Shown in pieces: positions 8,219 through 17,200 of a stretch of DNA of 64,000 nucleotides. The stretch is from Bacillota bacterium (lineage in GTDB: Bacteria; Bacillota; Clostridia; Acetivibrionales; DSM-1351). The translations under genes were made by a program, and so were the position numbers. Where the stretch lies: assembly GCA_023433945.1 (NCBI GenBank), contig JAEYTP010000042.1, forward strand, positions 3,551 through 67,550, given 5' to 3'. The notes below the pieces were generated by a model. That model was not told the origin of the DNA. It searched no databases and saw only the letters and a program-made list of their open reading frames with translations. How positions within the stretch are numbered: the stretch's first letter is position 1; every line of letters begins with the position of its first letter.

Positions 8219-9346
8219 ATGAATTTCAGATTTCACATGCCAACTAAAGTTGTTGTTGGAGATGGATGTATTAAAGATAATACAACGCTACTTTTTGGGT
8301 TTGGAAAGAAAGCCATGTTGGTTACTGGAAGAACTTCTGCAAAGAAAAACGGTGCACAGCAGGATATGGTTGAAGCACTTGATACGGTTGGAGTAGAGTA
8401 CTACGTTTTTGATGAGGTAGAGCAGAACCCCAGTATTGCTACGGTGCGAAGGGCGGCAAAAATCGTAAATGAGTTGGGGATTGAATTTATTGTTGGGATA
8501 GGTGGGGGTTCTCCGCTTGATGCCGCGAAGGCAATAGCTTTGTTAGCAACAAATGAGCTAAGCGATACTGAGCTGTTTTCTGGAAAGTATGCGAACAAGC
8601 CGTTACCAGTAATAGCTGTTCCTACTACAGCGGGGACAGGTAGTGAGGTTACACAGTATGCAGTACTTACGGATGATAATATAAAGAGTAAATCATCTAT
8701 TTCCTGTGAACACAGCTTTCCTGTGATAGCATTCCTAGATGCTAAGTATATGGAAGGACTTTCTTTCAGAGATACTGTAAATACTGCCATTGATGCGCTT
8801 TCCCATTGTATGGAGGGGTATCTGTGTAAGAGAGCATCTGTTATGAGTGATGCACTAGCTTTAGAGGGAATGAGCCTAATTGGCTCATGGCTTTTGAATG
8901 GAGCGCAACAGGTTTCAGGAGATGGCTCTAATATTCCTTTATCTGACAGGCAGGTGCTTCTATATGCGTCCATGCTAGGGGGAATGGTAATTGCTAATAC
9001 GGGAACAACGGCACTTCATTCAATGGGCTATCAGCTAACCTATAACAAAGGTATTGAGCATGGAAGGGCAAATGGACTGCTTATGTACCAGTATTTGAAG
9101 CTTATAGCTGCTAATAATCATGAAAAGGTAAATAATGTCTTAAGAGCCATTGGATTGGACAGCTTGGAACAGCTTAAGGAGTTGTTGAAAAAGGTTATAT
9201 CATTTGATGAAGATATGACAGCAGAAGAATTTGAAAGCTATTCAAGTATCGCAGTGAAAGCAAAGAATATGACAAATACACTTACAGCGTTTAATATAGC
9301 AGATATCATTAATATTTTCCGGAACAGTAAGTGGAGTAGTCTATAG
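8219..9346 (+). CDS. Iron-containing alcohol dehydrogenase
   Basis: A 375-residue group III alcohol dehydrogenase, normal family length. It reduces aldehydes to alcohols with NAD(P)H in the cytosol, typically during fermentation. Visible hallmarks are the nucleotide-binding GIGGGSPLDAAKAIALLA, the PTTAGTGSEVTQYAV signature, and metal-ligand histidines in DALSHCMEGYL, ALHSMGYQL and GIEHGRANG. The N-terminus FRFHMPTKVVVGDG resembles butanol and lactaldehyde dehydrogenase-type members; exact substrate cannot be set. A strong ribosome site (AGGAGGGG) precedes the ATG. It appears to be a single-gene unit ending at a hairpin repeat near 9465. Confidence 0.93.
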   Translation: MNFRFHMPTKVVVGDGCIKDNTTLLFGFGKKAMLVTGRTSAKKNGAQQDMVEALDTVGVEYYVFDEVEQNPSIATVRRAAKIVNELGIEFIVGIGGGSPLDAAKAIALLATNELSDTELFSGKYANKPLPVIAVPTTAGTGSEVTQYAVLTDDNIKSKSSISCEHSFPVIAFLDAKYMEGLSFRDTVNTAIDALSHCMEGYLCKRASVMSDALALEGMSLIGSWLLNGAQQVSGDGSNIPLSDRQVLLYASMLGGMVIANTGTTALHSMGYQLTYNKGIEHGRANGLLMYQYLKLIAANNHEKVNNVLRAIGLDSLEQLKELLKKVISFDEDMTAEEFESYSSIAVKAKNMTNTLTAFNIADIINIFRNSKWSSL

Positions 9347-9464
9347 AAATAATTGCAGATAATAAAATAATTTACAGGTGTAATAATGTTGTAAAGGAAT
9401 ATTTGTAGTGGCAATAATTATATAAGTGGATGCAATATTTTGTAAAGTTATATTTCTAGAATAA

Positions 9465-9521
9465 AAATAAGGGGCCGTCGCATTAGCTAATGAAAAATAG
9501 CTGTGCGAGGCTCCTTTATTT
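9465..9521. repeat. Hairpin repeat, copy 1, acting as a convergent terminator
   Basis: A long imperfect palindrome: AAATAAGGGGCCGTCGCA at the left pairs with TGCGAGGCTCCTTTATTT at the right around an inner TTAGCTAA. The left arm shares GGGGCCGTYGCATTAGCTA with a second element at 54561-54619. Both sit between convergent genes and can terminate from either side. The rest of the 9347-9704 gap has no gene; 9365-9460 holds degenerate AT-rich direct repeats around TTGTAAAG. Confidence 0.75.
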
Positions 9522-9704
9522 GGCTCAGAATTAAATCTTTTTGGGAAGATTCTGAGGGTGATATTTGTTAAGGGGATTCTTGCAATTAATATTATATACT
9601 GAACTTGCGCATAAATCACTGGAAATTACTATAAATATAGTAAAAAACTAATAATGGACTTGATCTTGTTTCCCTGCTAATTAATATAGGCAAAGCTTAT
9701 CAAA

Positions 9705-10511
9705 CTATATATTAGATCTATTTGAGAACTTTGAAGGCGGAACCCCATACTTTTTTTTAAACATTTTTGAGAAGTTGTATATGTCATCATATCCAATACT
9801 TCTTGCCGCCTCAGTTACAGAGTAGCCATGCTTGGCTAACAGCATTGATGCCTTTTCCAGCCTATAGTTTACTAAAAAATTCTGGGGTGTATCCCCAACA
9901 TACTTATAAAATACTCTACACAAGTATCGCCTATCGATACCAAGCATTTTGGCAATACTCCCTACAGAAATATGGTCTGTATAATTTGCCATGATATAGT
10001 CTTTTGCTCTAGTGGAGTAAAGACTCCCTGAACTCCCTTTATATGTTGGGTTATACTCCTCCTGCAATTGTGAAAATAATTCATAGATTTTACTGCACAG
10101 AAAAATTTCCGCTGAATGCTGTAGATTGACTACCTCCTTCATACTTTGGAAGGTGCTGCGAAGAGAGGGGATACATAATGTGGGGTTATCGTTTGCAAAA
10201 CCACTATTTTCTATTAGTGAGGGCACAAGATTCCCATTGAAACCTATCCAAATATATTCCCATGGGTCATTATCGTCAGCTTTATAAAACGTTAATTCAT
10301 ATGGCCTGATTAGAAACATACAGCCTTTAGCTAGAGTGTAACTCTGACCACTTCTCTGGAAAATGCCACTTCCCGAAACTACATAGTGTATAAGATAATA
10401 TTCGCGGGAGGCTGGGCCATAGGAATGTCCCTTTTCACAATCTTCCCAGCCGAGTAGTAAAGGGTTAATATCAGAGAAATTTTTATTCAGGAGAGATACA
10501 ATATGCATCAT
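9705..10511 (-). CDS. AraC-family transcriptional regulator
   Basis: A 268-residue sugar-type AraC regulator. The N-terminal cupin-like sensor (about 15-150) includes YYLIHYVVSGSGIFQRSGQSYTL and LIRPYELTFYKADDNDPW. The C-terminal double helix-turn-helix (about 165-265) includes ISVGSIAKMLGIDRRYLCRVFYKYVG and the signature SIGYDDIYNFSKMFKKKYGVPPSKF. The start is supported by GGAGG seven bases upstream. It is divergent from the GH4 alpha-galactosidase gene and very probably controls it, as MsmR/RafR-type regulators do. The repeat array 10503-10633 covers its own start codon and ribosome site, so it probably also controls itself. Confidence 0.92.
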   Translation of the reverse strand: MMHIVSLLNKNFSDINPLLLGWEDCEKGHSYGPASREYYLIHYVVSGSGIFQRSGQSYTLAKGCMFLIRPYELTFYKADDNDPWEYIWIGFNGNLVPSLIENSGFANDNPTLCIPSLRSTFQSMKEVVNLQHSAEIFLCSKIYELFSQLQEEYNPTYKGSSGSLYSTRAKDYIMANYTDHISVGSIAKMLGIDRRYLCRVFYKYVGDTPQNFLVNYRLEKASMLLAKHGYSVTEAARSIGYDDIYNFSKMFKKKYGVPPSKFSNRSNI

Positions 10512-10633
10512 AATATTGCCTCCGATACATCAAAATATTGCTTTTATGCATCATTATTATTGCCTCAGATACATCATAATATGGTCTTTATGCATTATAT
10601 CATTGCATCCAATACAAATATACATGGTTACAT
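10503..10633. promoter_or_regulatory. Six-copy ~22-bp direct repeat array, probable AraC operator
   Basis: Six imperfect units start at 10503, 10525, 10546, 10569, 10590 and 10612, spaced 22, 21, 23, 21 and 22 bases. The consensus is ATRCATCATAATATTGCC. Units alternate between ATGCAT and ATACAT beginnings. The two-helical-turn spacing would place every unit on one DNA face, as expected for AraC-family proteins. The first unit contains the AraC start codon and GCCTCC, the complement of its ribosome site. The array lies 100-240 bases before the GH4 start. Confidence 0.7.
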
Positions 10634-10738
10634 TATAACAAATTATAGTTACATTATTCAATTTATTTATTATTCTAAAATGCTATTATAAGTCTATATA
10701 AGCTAATAACTTTACGTATATAAGTTGGAGGGAATTGT

Positions 10739-12064
10739 ATGGTCAAAATTACATTTATGGGGGCAGGTAGTACTGTATTTGCCAAGAATGTTTTAGGAGA
10801 TAGCATGTGCACCGATGCACTCAGGGATAGTGAGATATGTTTGTATGACATTGATGGTGAAAGACTAAAAGAATCACAGATAATGTTAGAAGCAATAAAC
10901 AAAAACATTAATAATGGAAGAGCTAAAATTAAGACATACATGGGAATAGAAAATAGAAAGGAAGCACTCAGGCGTTCTGACTTTGTTGTAAATGCCATAC
11001 AGGTAGGAGGCTATGATCCTTGTACAATAACTGACTTTGAGATACCAAAGAAGTACGGATTAAGGCAAACTATTGCAGATACCTTGGGTATTGGAGGTAT
11101 AATGCGTACCTTAAGGACTATTCCTGTACTTGAGCAATTTGCACAGGATATAGAAGAAGTATGTCCTGATGCATGGTTCCTTAATTATACTAATCCAATG
11201 GCTATGCTTTCAGGATATATGCAGAGGTTCACAGGGGTTAAGACAGTTGGTCTTTGCCACAGTGTTCAGGTATGCTCAGAGGGACTTTTAAATTTACTGG
11301 GCATGGAGGATAAACTCGAGGGACGCAGGGAGCTAATAGCAGGAATTAATCATATGGGCTGGCTGCTTGAGATAAAGGACAAGGATGGAAATGACCTCTA
11401 TCCTGAGATTAGAAGACGGGCAAAGGAAAAGAATAGAACTGAGAAGCATTGGGATATGACGAGGTATGAATATATCGATAAGTTTGGATATTATTGTACT
11501 GAATCAAGCGAGCACAACGCTGAATATAATCCGTTCTTTATTAAATCAAAATATCCTGAGTTGATAGAGAGGTTTAATATACCGTTAGATGAATATCCAA
11601 GAAGGTGCATACATCAGATTGCAGAATGGAAAAAACAAAGAGATGAATTAATGAATAATCCAATGCTATCTCATAATAGGAGCAGTGAGTATGCTTCTTA
11701 CATAATGGAGGCCATTGTAACAAATAGACCGTACAAGATAGGCGGCAATGTAATCAACAAGGGAGGGCTTATAGAGAACCTGCCACAGGATGCTTGCGTA
11801 GAGGTGCCATGTATGGTTGACGGAATGGGTATAAATCCTTGCCGCGTTGGGCGTTTGCCAGTTCAGCTTGCAGCAATGAATATGACAAATATAAATGTAC
11901 AACTCTTGACTATTGAAGCGGCAGTAACCAGAAAACGTGAGCACATATATCATGCTGCTATGCTAGATCCTCACACAGCAGCAGAGCTTTCCATTGATGA
12001 TATTGTAAGTATGGTTGACGAATTAATAGCTGCTCATGGAGATTGGATGCCGAAGTTTAGATAG
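10739..12064 (+). CDS. melA: GH4 family alpha-galactosidase
   Basis: A 441-residue cytosolic glycosidase of family GH4, which uses NAD+, a divalent metal and a redox mechanism. The N-terminal dinucleotide fold reads ITFMGAGSTVFAKNVLGD; then DFVVNAIQVGGY, GIGGIMRTLRTIP, the metal-binding NYTNPMAMLSGYM and GLCHSVQ with the catalytic Cys, and GINHMGWLLEI. The CHSVQ motif is that of the alpha-galactosidase (MelA) branch rather than the 6-phospho-glucosidase branch, which fits uptake of unphosphorylated sugars. Length matches MelA. It has a strong ribosome site (GGAGGG) and is followed by its own terminator. Control by the divergent AraC protein is inferred. Confidence 0.92.
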   Translation: MVKITFMGAGSTVFAKNVLGDSMCTDALRDSEICLYDIDGERLKESQIMLEAINKNINNGRAKIKTYMGIENRKEALRRSDFVVNAIQVGGYDPCTITDFEIPKKYGLRQTIADTLGIGGIMRTLRTIPVLEQFAQDIEEVCPDAWFLNYTNPMAMLSGYMQRFTGVKTVGLCHSVQVCSEGLLNLLGMEDKLEGRRELIAGINHMGWLLEIKDKDGNDLYPEIRRRAKEKNRTEKHWDMTRYEYIDKFGYYCTESSEHNAEYNPFFIKSKYPELIERFNIPLDEYPRRCIHQIAEWKKQRDELMNNPMLSHNRSSEYASYIMEAIVTNRPYKIGGNVINKGGLIENLPQDACVEVPCMVDGMGINPCRVGRLPVQLAAMNMTNINVQLLTIEAAVTRKREHIYHAAMLDPHTAAELSIDDIVSMVDELIAAHGDWMPKFR

Positions 12065-12103
12065 TACAGAAAGTAAGCTTAAAAAAATAAATTAGATTCT
12101 AGC

Positions 12104-12129
12104 AGCAAGGAGATAAGCTCCTTGCTTTT
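12104..12129 (+). terminator. Terminator after GH4 gene
   Basis: Stem AGCAAGGAG / CTCCTTGCT with loop ATAAG and a short T-run. Confidence 0.9.
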
Positions 12130-12250
12130 ATTTTGAATTCTTTAGAAGAATTTAGATTTTACTATCAATACTGGAATAATTTTAATAAATTTGAGATAAT
12201 TAAGGATATCTTGACCCATTATGCAATTTATATTTATAGGGGGTATTATT

Positions 12251-12952
12251 TTGGACGATATAAATATCCTTTTAGTTGAAGATGATTTGGAGATTAGCCG
12301 CTTAGCAGCTAAGTACCTGTTAAAGGAAGGTTTTAAAACGGATAGTGCAACTAACGGAAGAGAGGCATTATCTTTTATTAAATCAAATGTATACCAGATG
12401 ATTGTCTTGGATTTGATGATTCCGTACATTGATGGATACGAGGTGCTAAGGATAATAAGAGAAAATAATAATCATGTACCTGTTTTAATCATTTCTGCAA
12501 AAGCAGATAACACAGATAAAGTATTGGGTTTGGAGCTAGGTGCTGATGATTATCTTACAAAGCCCTTTAGTATCGAGGAGCTTATCGCTAGAGTAAAGGC
12601 ACAAATTCGAAGATACATGCATTTTAATACCAACGAGGGTCAAAAGGATATAGTATTAAGGTATAAAGATATAGTAATGAATGTAAACACCTATGAATTA
12701 AGTATAGATTCAAAATCCATTATTCTAACCTCGAAAGAATTTGATATCCTTAAATTGCTTATGACAAATCCAAAGAAGATATTTACAAAGGCGAATATAT
12801 TTAATGCTGTATGGGGAGAAGAATATATCGGAGATGAAAATACAGTAATGGTTCATATACGACGTCTGCGTGAAAAAATAGAGCCCAACCCGTCGCAGCC
12901 CCAATATATTCAAACTATTTGGGGTATTGGCTATAAGCTCACAGAGGTGTAG
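12251..12952 (+). CDS. OmpR/PhoB-family response regulator
   Basis: A 233-residue two-component response regulator. The receiver domain (1-118) has the acidic pocket VEDD, phospho-acceptor Asp54 in IVLDLMIP, and the KPF motif with switch Thr/Lys. The winged-helix DNA-binding domain (about 133-230) carries LTSKEFDILKLLM and VMVHIRRLREKIEP, and ends with QTIWGIGYKL. An ATG at 12221 is in frame, but AGGGGGT at 12238-12244 points to the TTG at 12251. The histidine kinase gene begins 1 base after the stop codon. Together with the ABC exporter downstream it resembles a peptide-antibiotic response module. Confidence 0.93.
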   Translation: MDDINILLVEDDLEISRLAAKYLLKEGFKTDSATNGREALSFIKSNVYQMIVLDLMIPYIDGYEVLRIIRENNNHVPVLIISAKADNTDKVLGLELGADDYLTKPFSIEELIARVKAQIRRYMHFNTNEGQKDIVLRYKDIVMNVNTYELSIDSKSIILTSKEFDILKLLMTNPKKIFTKANIFNAVWGEEYIGDENTVMVHIRRLREKIEPNPSQPQYIQTIWGIGYKLTEV

Positions 12953-12953
12953 T

Positions 12954-13889
12954 ATGATTTACGTTATTATTATAATTTTGATTTTGGCTTGTTTAGCGAC
13001 TATTATAATTCTGCATTCATTTGTAATAAACATCAAATATATTTCTGAAGTTATAAAAGATATTATACGTAGAAGTGCTTTTAGAAGAATAAATCCTGGT
13101 ACTGTTTTGAAACCAGTGAAGCAGCTTAGTATTGATATAAACTCTTTGTTAGAACAACATGAAGCAAACAGAATTAAAGTTCGGGAGCTTGAAATTTCAC
13201 AAAAACGCGTCATATCCAACATATCACATGACTTACGGACACCGTTGACCTCGCTTTTAGGGTACTTGGAAATGCTCCAAAAAGATGCAACGTTGACTGA
13301 AGAAGAAAAGGCTGAATATCTTGAAATAGCTTTATCAAAAGGCAAGTCTTTACATTTCTTTGTACAGAACTTCTTTGAATTGGCGAAGTTAGAAGCAAAT
13401 GATACACAATACGACTTTGAGAAGCTCGATATTAGTAATACTATTAAAGAAATAATGTTGAGCTTTTATTCGGATTTTTCGCAAAATAATATTCAGCCAG
13501 AGTTGAATTTATCTGAAAAACCGGTTTATGTTCTGGCTAATAGGACATGTATCGAAAGAATTCTGCAAAACCTTATATCAAATGCTTTAAGGTATGGAAA
13601 GGATGGAGGAATTATAGGCGTTGCTTTGAGAGAAGTACCTGATAGGATATGGGTAGATATATGGGATAATGGGAAAGGTATTGCAGAAAAGGATATAAAG
13701 CATATATTTGAAAGGTTATATATTTCAGAAGAATCTAGAAATAACAATATGAGAGGTAGCGGTCTGGGACTGTCTATAGCTAAAAAAATGATAGAGAAAA
13801 TGAATGGTGAAATATTGGTCAGCAGTGTTCCTAATGTTAAAACTATATTTTCATTTTGCTTGCGAAGGTATGATATAAATTTATTATAG
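12954..13889 (+). CDS. Sensor histidine kinase
   Basis: Partner of the preceding regulator, 311 residues. One N-terminal membrane helix (residues about 3-26, IYVIIIILILACLATIIIL) is followed by a short linker with no extracellular sensor loop, then the phospho-acceptor helix VISNISHDLRTPLTSLLGYL and an ATPase domain with N box (ISNALRYG), G1 (IWDNGKGI) and G2 (GSGLGLSIAKKMI). A single short membrane anchor without external domain is typical of intramembrane-sensing kinases that read the state of an ABC exporter. Start chosen at 12954 because GAGGTG lies 5 bases upstream; a longer frame from 12927 overlaps the regulator. A terminator follows. Confidence 0.92.
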   Translation: MIYVIIIILILACLATIIILHSFVINIKYISEVIKDIIRRSAFRRINPGTVLKPVKQLSIDINSLLEQHEANRIKVRELEISQKRVISNISHDLRTPLTSLLGYLEMLQKDATLTEEEKAEYLEIALSKGKSLHFFVQNFFELAKLEANDTQYDFEKLDISNTIKEIMLSFYSDFSQNNIQPELNLSEKPVYVLANRTCIERILQNLISNALRYGKDGGIIGVALREVPDRIWVDIWDNGKGIAEKDIKHIFERLYISEESRNNNMRGSGLGLSIAKKMIEKMNGEILVSSVPNVKTIFSFCLRRYDINLL

Positions 13890-13890
13890 A

Positions 13891-13929
13891 TGAAGTCGTG
13901 AACCAAGTGTTTACGTAGCTTCATTTTTT
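13891..13929 (+). terminator. Terminator after kinase gene
   Basis: TGAAGTCGTGAA pairs imperfectly with TTACGTAGCTTCA, followed by TTTTTTATTT. It separates the two-component genes from the ABC exporter, which then needs its own promoter. Confidence 0.8.
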
Positions 13930-14037
13930 ATTTAAGGAATTTGTAAGAATTTTGTTAGGTTAACTTAAGAAAATAGATTTATATTTTTTGATAGAAACAG
14001 TTTTATATTTTAATTAAATTTTGATCTAGAGGGTGAT

Positions 14038-14964
14038 GTGAAGGTGGATTATATTTTGCGGACATTCAATCTTTCGAAAGAGTTTAAACATCAAAAAGCG
14101 GTAGACAATGTAAATATCAATGTGAAGCGGGGAGAAATATATGGGTTCCTTGGTCAGAATGGTGCAGGAAAGACAACAACTATTCGTATGATTATGGGTA
14201 TTATTCAACCCACATCAGGAGGTATTGAGTTGTTTGGAGAAGAGTTAATTGCAGGCAGTTATAGTCATTTTGGGGGTATTGGTTCAATTATTGAAACACC
14301 TGGAGCTTATCCAAATCTTACAGCCATTGAAAATCTAGAAATTCATCGCAGATTAATGGGAATACCGGATAAAGCATGCATAGGAAAGGCATTGGAGATG
14401 GTCGGCCTTGAGGGGACGGGAAAGAAACGGGTAAAAAACTTTTCTTTGGGCATGAAACAGAGGTTGGGAATAGCCAGAGCGCTTTTACATAATCCAGAAC
14501 TATTAATATTGGATGAGCCTACAAATGGCTTGGATCCTATTGGTATTAAGGAAATGCGACTGTTGATACTTGATCTGGTGCAAAAAACAAATCTCACAGT
14601 TATAATATCTTCCCACATTCTGAGTGAGGTTCAACAATTAGCTAATAGAATTGGTATTATACATAAAGGTAAGCTATTGGAAGAAATCGATTATGAATCA
14701 CTTCAGAAGAAAAACAGGCATTATATAGAAATAAAAGTAGATGACGATAAGAAGTCTATTGTACTAATCGAGAGAAAGTTGAATATTACTGACTATAAAA
14801 TTGTAGAACCCGGGATAATAAGGGTCTATGAACGGCTTAATGATTGCGGAGCAATTAACAAGACTTTAGTAGATGGTGGGATTGATGTAAGCGGTATATC
14901 ACTGATGAATAGTACACTTGAAGATTATTTTGTGGAAATGACAGGAGGCTTAATAAATGTATAG
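14038..14964 (+). CDS. BcrA-like ABC transporter ATP-binding protein
   Basis: A 308-residue ATPase subunit of the bacitracin/lantibiotic exporter type. Walker A is GFLGQNGAGKTTTIRM, the signature is SLGMKQRLGIARAL, Walker B is LLILDEPTNGLDP, and the H-loop is ISSHILSEV. The C-terminal 75 residues after the ATPase core (about 230-308) match the accessory region of BcrA-type subunits. The GTG start lies 4 bases after AGAGGG. It overlaps the permease gene by 8 bases. Likely induced by the neighbouring two-component system; substrate, for example a peptide antibiotic, is inferred from the arrangement. Confidence 0.92.
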   Translation: MKVDYILRTFNLSKEFKHQKAVDNVNINVKRGEIYGFLGQNGAGKTTTIRMIMGIIQPTSGGIELFGEELIAGSYSHFGGIGSIIETPGAYPNLTAIENLEIHRRLMGIPDKACIGKALEMVGLEGTGKKRVKNFSLGMKQRLGIARALLHNPELLILDEPTNGLDPIGIKEMRLLILDLVQKTNLTVIISSHILSEVQQLANRIGIIHKGKLLEEIDYESLQKKNRHYIEIKVDDDKKSIVLIERKLNITDYKIVEPGIIRVYERLNDCGAINKTLVDGGIDVSGISLMNSTLEDYFVEMTGGLINV

Positions 14965-15697
14965 AATACTTTATACCGAATTTATGAAAATTAAAAAGTC
15001 TAAAATATTGTTATTAATTCCTTTAAGTTCGCTAATTCCACTTCTTCTTATCCTCCTTATATATCTAAGTGATACAGAACAACGTATGGTAGGATGGGAG
15101 CATTATTTAGGACATGTTCTATTAACAATGAATAGCTTGACCCCACCAGTATTTTTTTTATTTACTGGCTACATCTTTTCAAGAGAATATAGTGATAATA
15201 CAATTGATGCTATGATTACATACCCTATTTCGCGTGTAGGTATATTAGTAAGTAAAATGTTGATAATGGTACCCGTAGTTCTCTTAATAATGTTTATTTC
15301 TTTTTCTTTTGGATTAGCTTTAGGTAAGTTTTTACTCTATGATAGTCTATCTTTAGTGGTAATTGTTGAGTATGCAAAAATATTCCTTTTAGTATCCATA
15401 TTACATTTAACACTTGTACCATTAGCAGCGACTGTAAGTATTATTAGCAAAAATATAATTGCTTCTGCTGCAGCCGCATTGGCAGCATTTCTTTTTGTTA
15501 TTCTATTTCTAAATACAGAATATAATGTTTTCACTCCTTGGTGTGTACCAACTCTGTTTTCATCAAAATGGAGTAATTATCTTACTCAATGGGATTTTAA
15601 TGTTTCTAATGCATTAATGACACTTGTAATTACCTTTGTTGTTGCACTAGTAATCAACGTAATATATTTCAAGAAAACAGAGCTTATTGCAAAATAA
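14957..15697 (+). CDS. ABC-2 type permease of the BcrB kind
   Basis: A 246-residue integral membrane protein with six hydrophobic spans, around residues 17-37, 55-75, 92-120, 130-155, 162-182 and 215-238. The segment FSREYSDNTIDAMITYPISR between the second and third spans is the conserved cytoplasmic loop of ABC-2 permeases such as BcrB/NatB. It partners with the ATPase just upstream, with which its gene overlaps, and has a clear ribosome site (CAGGAGG). The exported compound is not evident. Confidence 0.88.
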   Translation: MYRILYTEFMKIKKSKILLLIPLSSLIPLLLILLIYLSDTEQRMVGWEHYLGHVLLTMNSLTPPVFFLFTGYIFSREYSDNTIDAMITYPISRVGILVSKMLIMVPVVLLIMFISFSFGLALGKFLLYDSLSLVVIVEYAKIFLLVSILHLTLVPLAATVSIISKNIIASAAAALAAFLFVILFLNTEYNVFTPWCVPTLFSSKWSNYLTQWDFNVSNALMTLVITFVVALVINVIYFKKTELIAK

Positions 15698-15710
15698 AGG
15701 AGTGCCAAAA

Positions 15711-15878
15711 ATGCTACTTTTATTGGCACCTTCAATTGCCTTACTAGGCCCTATAATATATTTGCTTAATATAGCTATGTTTATAGCGGCTTTTCCAATA
15801 CAGATGCTTTTAATCATGATGACATTAAGTATTTTAGTCCCTTCAATTAACTTGTTTTTGAGAGTGGAGCGAGTATAG
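15711..15878 (+). CDS. Small hydrophobic membrane protein downstream of ABC exporter
   Basis: A 55-residue, almost wholly hydrophobic protein with two predicted membrane helices (about 2-22 and 26-48) and an acidic-basic tail RVERV. It starts at an ATG ten bases after AAGGAG, 13 bases behind the permease gene, and is clearly part of the same unit. I find no named family. BcrA/BcrB-type exporters are sometimes accompanied by a third small membrane protein such as BcrC or an accessory subunit, but this one is far shorter than BcrC. Accessory or immunity role is inference. Confidence 0.6.
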   Translation: MLLLLAPSIALLGPIIYLLNIAMFIAAFPIQMLLIMMTLSILVPSINLFLRVERV

Positions 15879-16022
15879 GTAGTTAAAGTTGAAAGGATGA
15901 TACGACATTCATATGTGCTAATAACAATATTTGAATAAATGTAAAAAAAAGTAGTATAATGAAAATAAAGTTAGCATATAAAAAATGTTACACATAAGAG
16001 GTTTTTTGAGGAGGATATACCC

Positions 16023-17099
16023 ATGGAACACATTTACCATGTACAGAATGAGGTTGTATCATACTACAAACATATACCAATTTTACCTGAGGATGTTGCT
16101 ATTGATGAAAGACTGCTTTTTGATATGACCGAGAGCCAATATATTGAAAATTTATCTTATTTCACTGAGCTTATGAAATCCATATATAAAGACATGGAAG
16201 TAAGGCCCATAGAATATGGTTTGCTGACAATTGACATAAACCAAATAAATGAAAACAAGGCAGATGGTAATCTTGCGAAAGCATCGTGGCGTTCAGTAAA
16301 ACGATTAGGTGATGTTATTGCCATGATTGGAAAGCTTGGAGAAGTAGATGGTGACAAATTACGATTATCTGCCACGACCTTTAAAGATTCCCTAAAGAAA
16401 ATTGATAAACTTAGTTTAATTTTGAACAGATTGATTGATTTTGGATTCTCAATTACTGATTATAACGGTAAAGGATTTAATAAGGGGATTGAAACATTTT
16501 ACATATCATATCCAAAAAAACCTTTATTAATGCGTATAATGAAAGCATATGCCATATCTGAGCCATATCATAACGATGATCCACATGAGTTTTATTACTT
16601 TGATTATAAAAGACTTGCAAATAGAGAAAAGTTACCTGCCCACTGCGTATCAAATGATCTTGCAGCTTTGATAAGTGAAGAAAGTGGTAATTTGCTTAGT
16701 GGAATTAATAAATGTTTTGTTGATGAGTTGGGGCTTTTACCACATTATAAAGATGATAGCATCGAATATTATTACAAGAAAAAGCGTGTTGCTCGTTTTG
16801 TGATTGATTTCCATAATCTTGATGTTGTTTTAATTCTAAAACTTAAGGATATGGATAAATACATAGACCAAATTGGAAAGCTTCCTGATAATCTTAAGAA
16901 ATACTTTTTAAATGGAAATTGTAAATATTGTGGGTGTCAGAACTCAACAGCAGAATATTGTAAATACCGAATAAGCTGGACTCTCAACAGCCGTAAGTAT
17001 AATGCTTGTAATTTTACAGTATTTAATTTCTATAATCCAAAGAGAGCTGATGCAGAATATTTTATCAATCTTATGAAATTTGAGTACAAAATACAGTAA
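16023..17099 (+). CDS. Hypothetical protein with C-terminal cysteine cluster
   Basis: I do not recognise a family for this 358-residue soluble protein. The N-terminal 190 residues are helical and acidic. The middle has PYHNDDPHEFYYFDYKRL. Near the C-terminus (about 300-330) lies a cysteine-rich stretch, NGNCKYCGCQNSTAEYCKY, followed by a further Cys in KYNACNFTVFNF; these could bind zinc. There is no signal peptide or membrane span. The gene has a strong ribosome site (GAGGAGG) and its own upstream region, and is isolated between the exporter genes and tRNA-Ser. It may be one of the clostridial proteins expanded in large paralogous sets, but that cannot be tested here. Confidence 0.6.
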   Translation: MEHIYHVQNEVVSYYKHIPILPEDVAIDERLLFDMTESQYIENLSYFTELMKSIYKDMEVRPIEYGLLTIDINQINENKADGNLAKASWRSVKRLGDVIAMIGKLGEVDGDKLRLSATTFKDSLKKIDKLSLILNRLIDFGFSITDYNGKGFNKGIETFYISYPKKPLLMRIMKAYAISEPYHNDDPHEFYYFDYKRLANREKLPAHCVSNDLAALISEESGNLLSGINKCFVDELGLLPHYKDDSIEYYYKKKRVARFVIDFHNLDVVLILKLKDMDKYIDQIGKLPDNLKKYFLNGNCKYCGCQNSTAEYCKYRISWTLNSRKYNACNFTVFNFYNPKRADAEYFINLMKFEYKIQ

Positions 17100-17149
17100 A
17101 AAACCCTTTACTCCTCTGAAAACGAATTTAAATTACGAGAAGTGTTGAT

Positions 17150-17187
17150 ATAAAAAACGAGGATTACCATTTATCTGATAATCCTCG
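17150..17187 (-). terminator. Terminator of the tRNA-Ser(GGA) gene
   Basis: On the minus strand GAGGATTA pairs with TAATCCTC and the hairpin is followed by a T-run (complement of AAAAAA at 17151-17156). Confidence 0.8.
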
Positions 17188-17200
17188 AATCCCTTAAGTT

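Noticed and set aside
8401..8973. 190-codon minus-strand ORF inside the alcohol dehydrogenase gene
   Set aside because: Shadow of a strongly coding frame; the plus-strand product is an unmistakable family member with its own ribosome site.
10503..10633. CRISPR array
   Set aside because: The repeats are contiguous with no spacers, are imperfect, and no cas genes are present.
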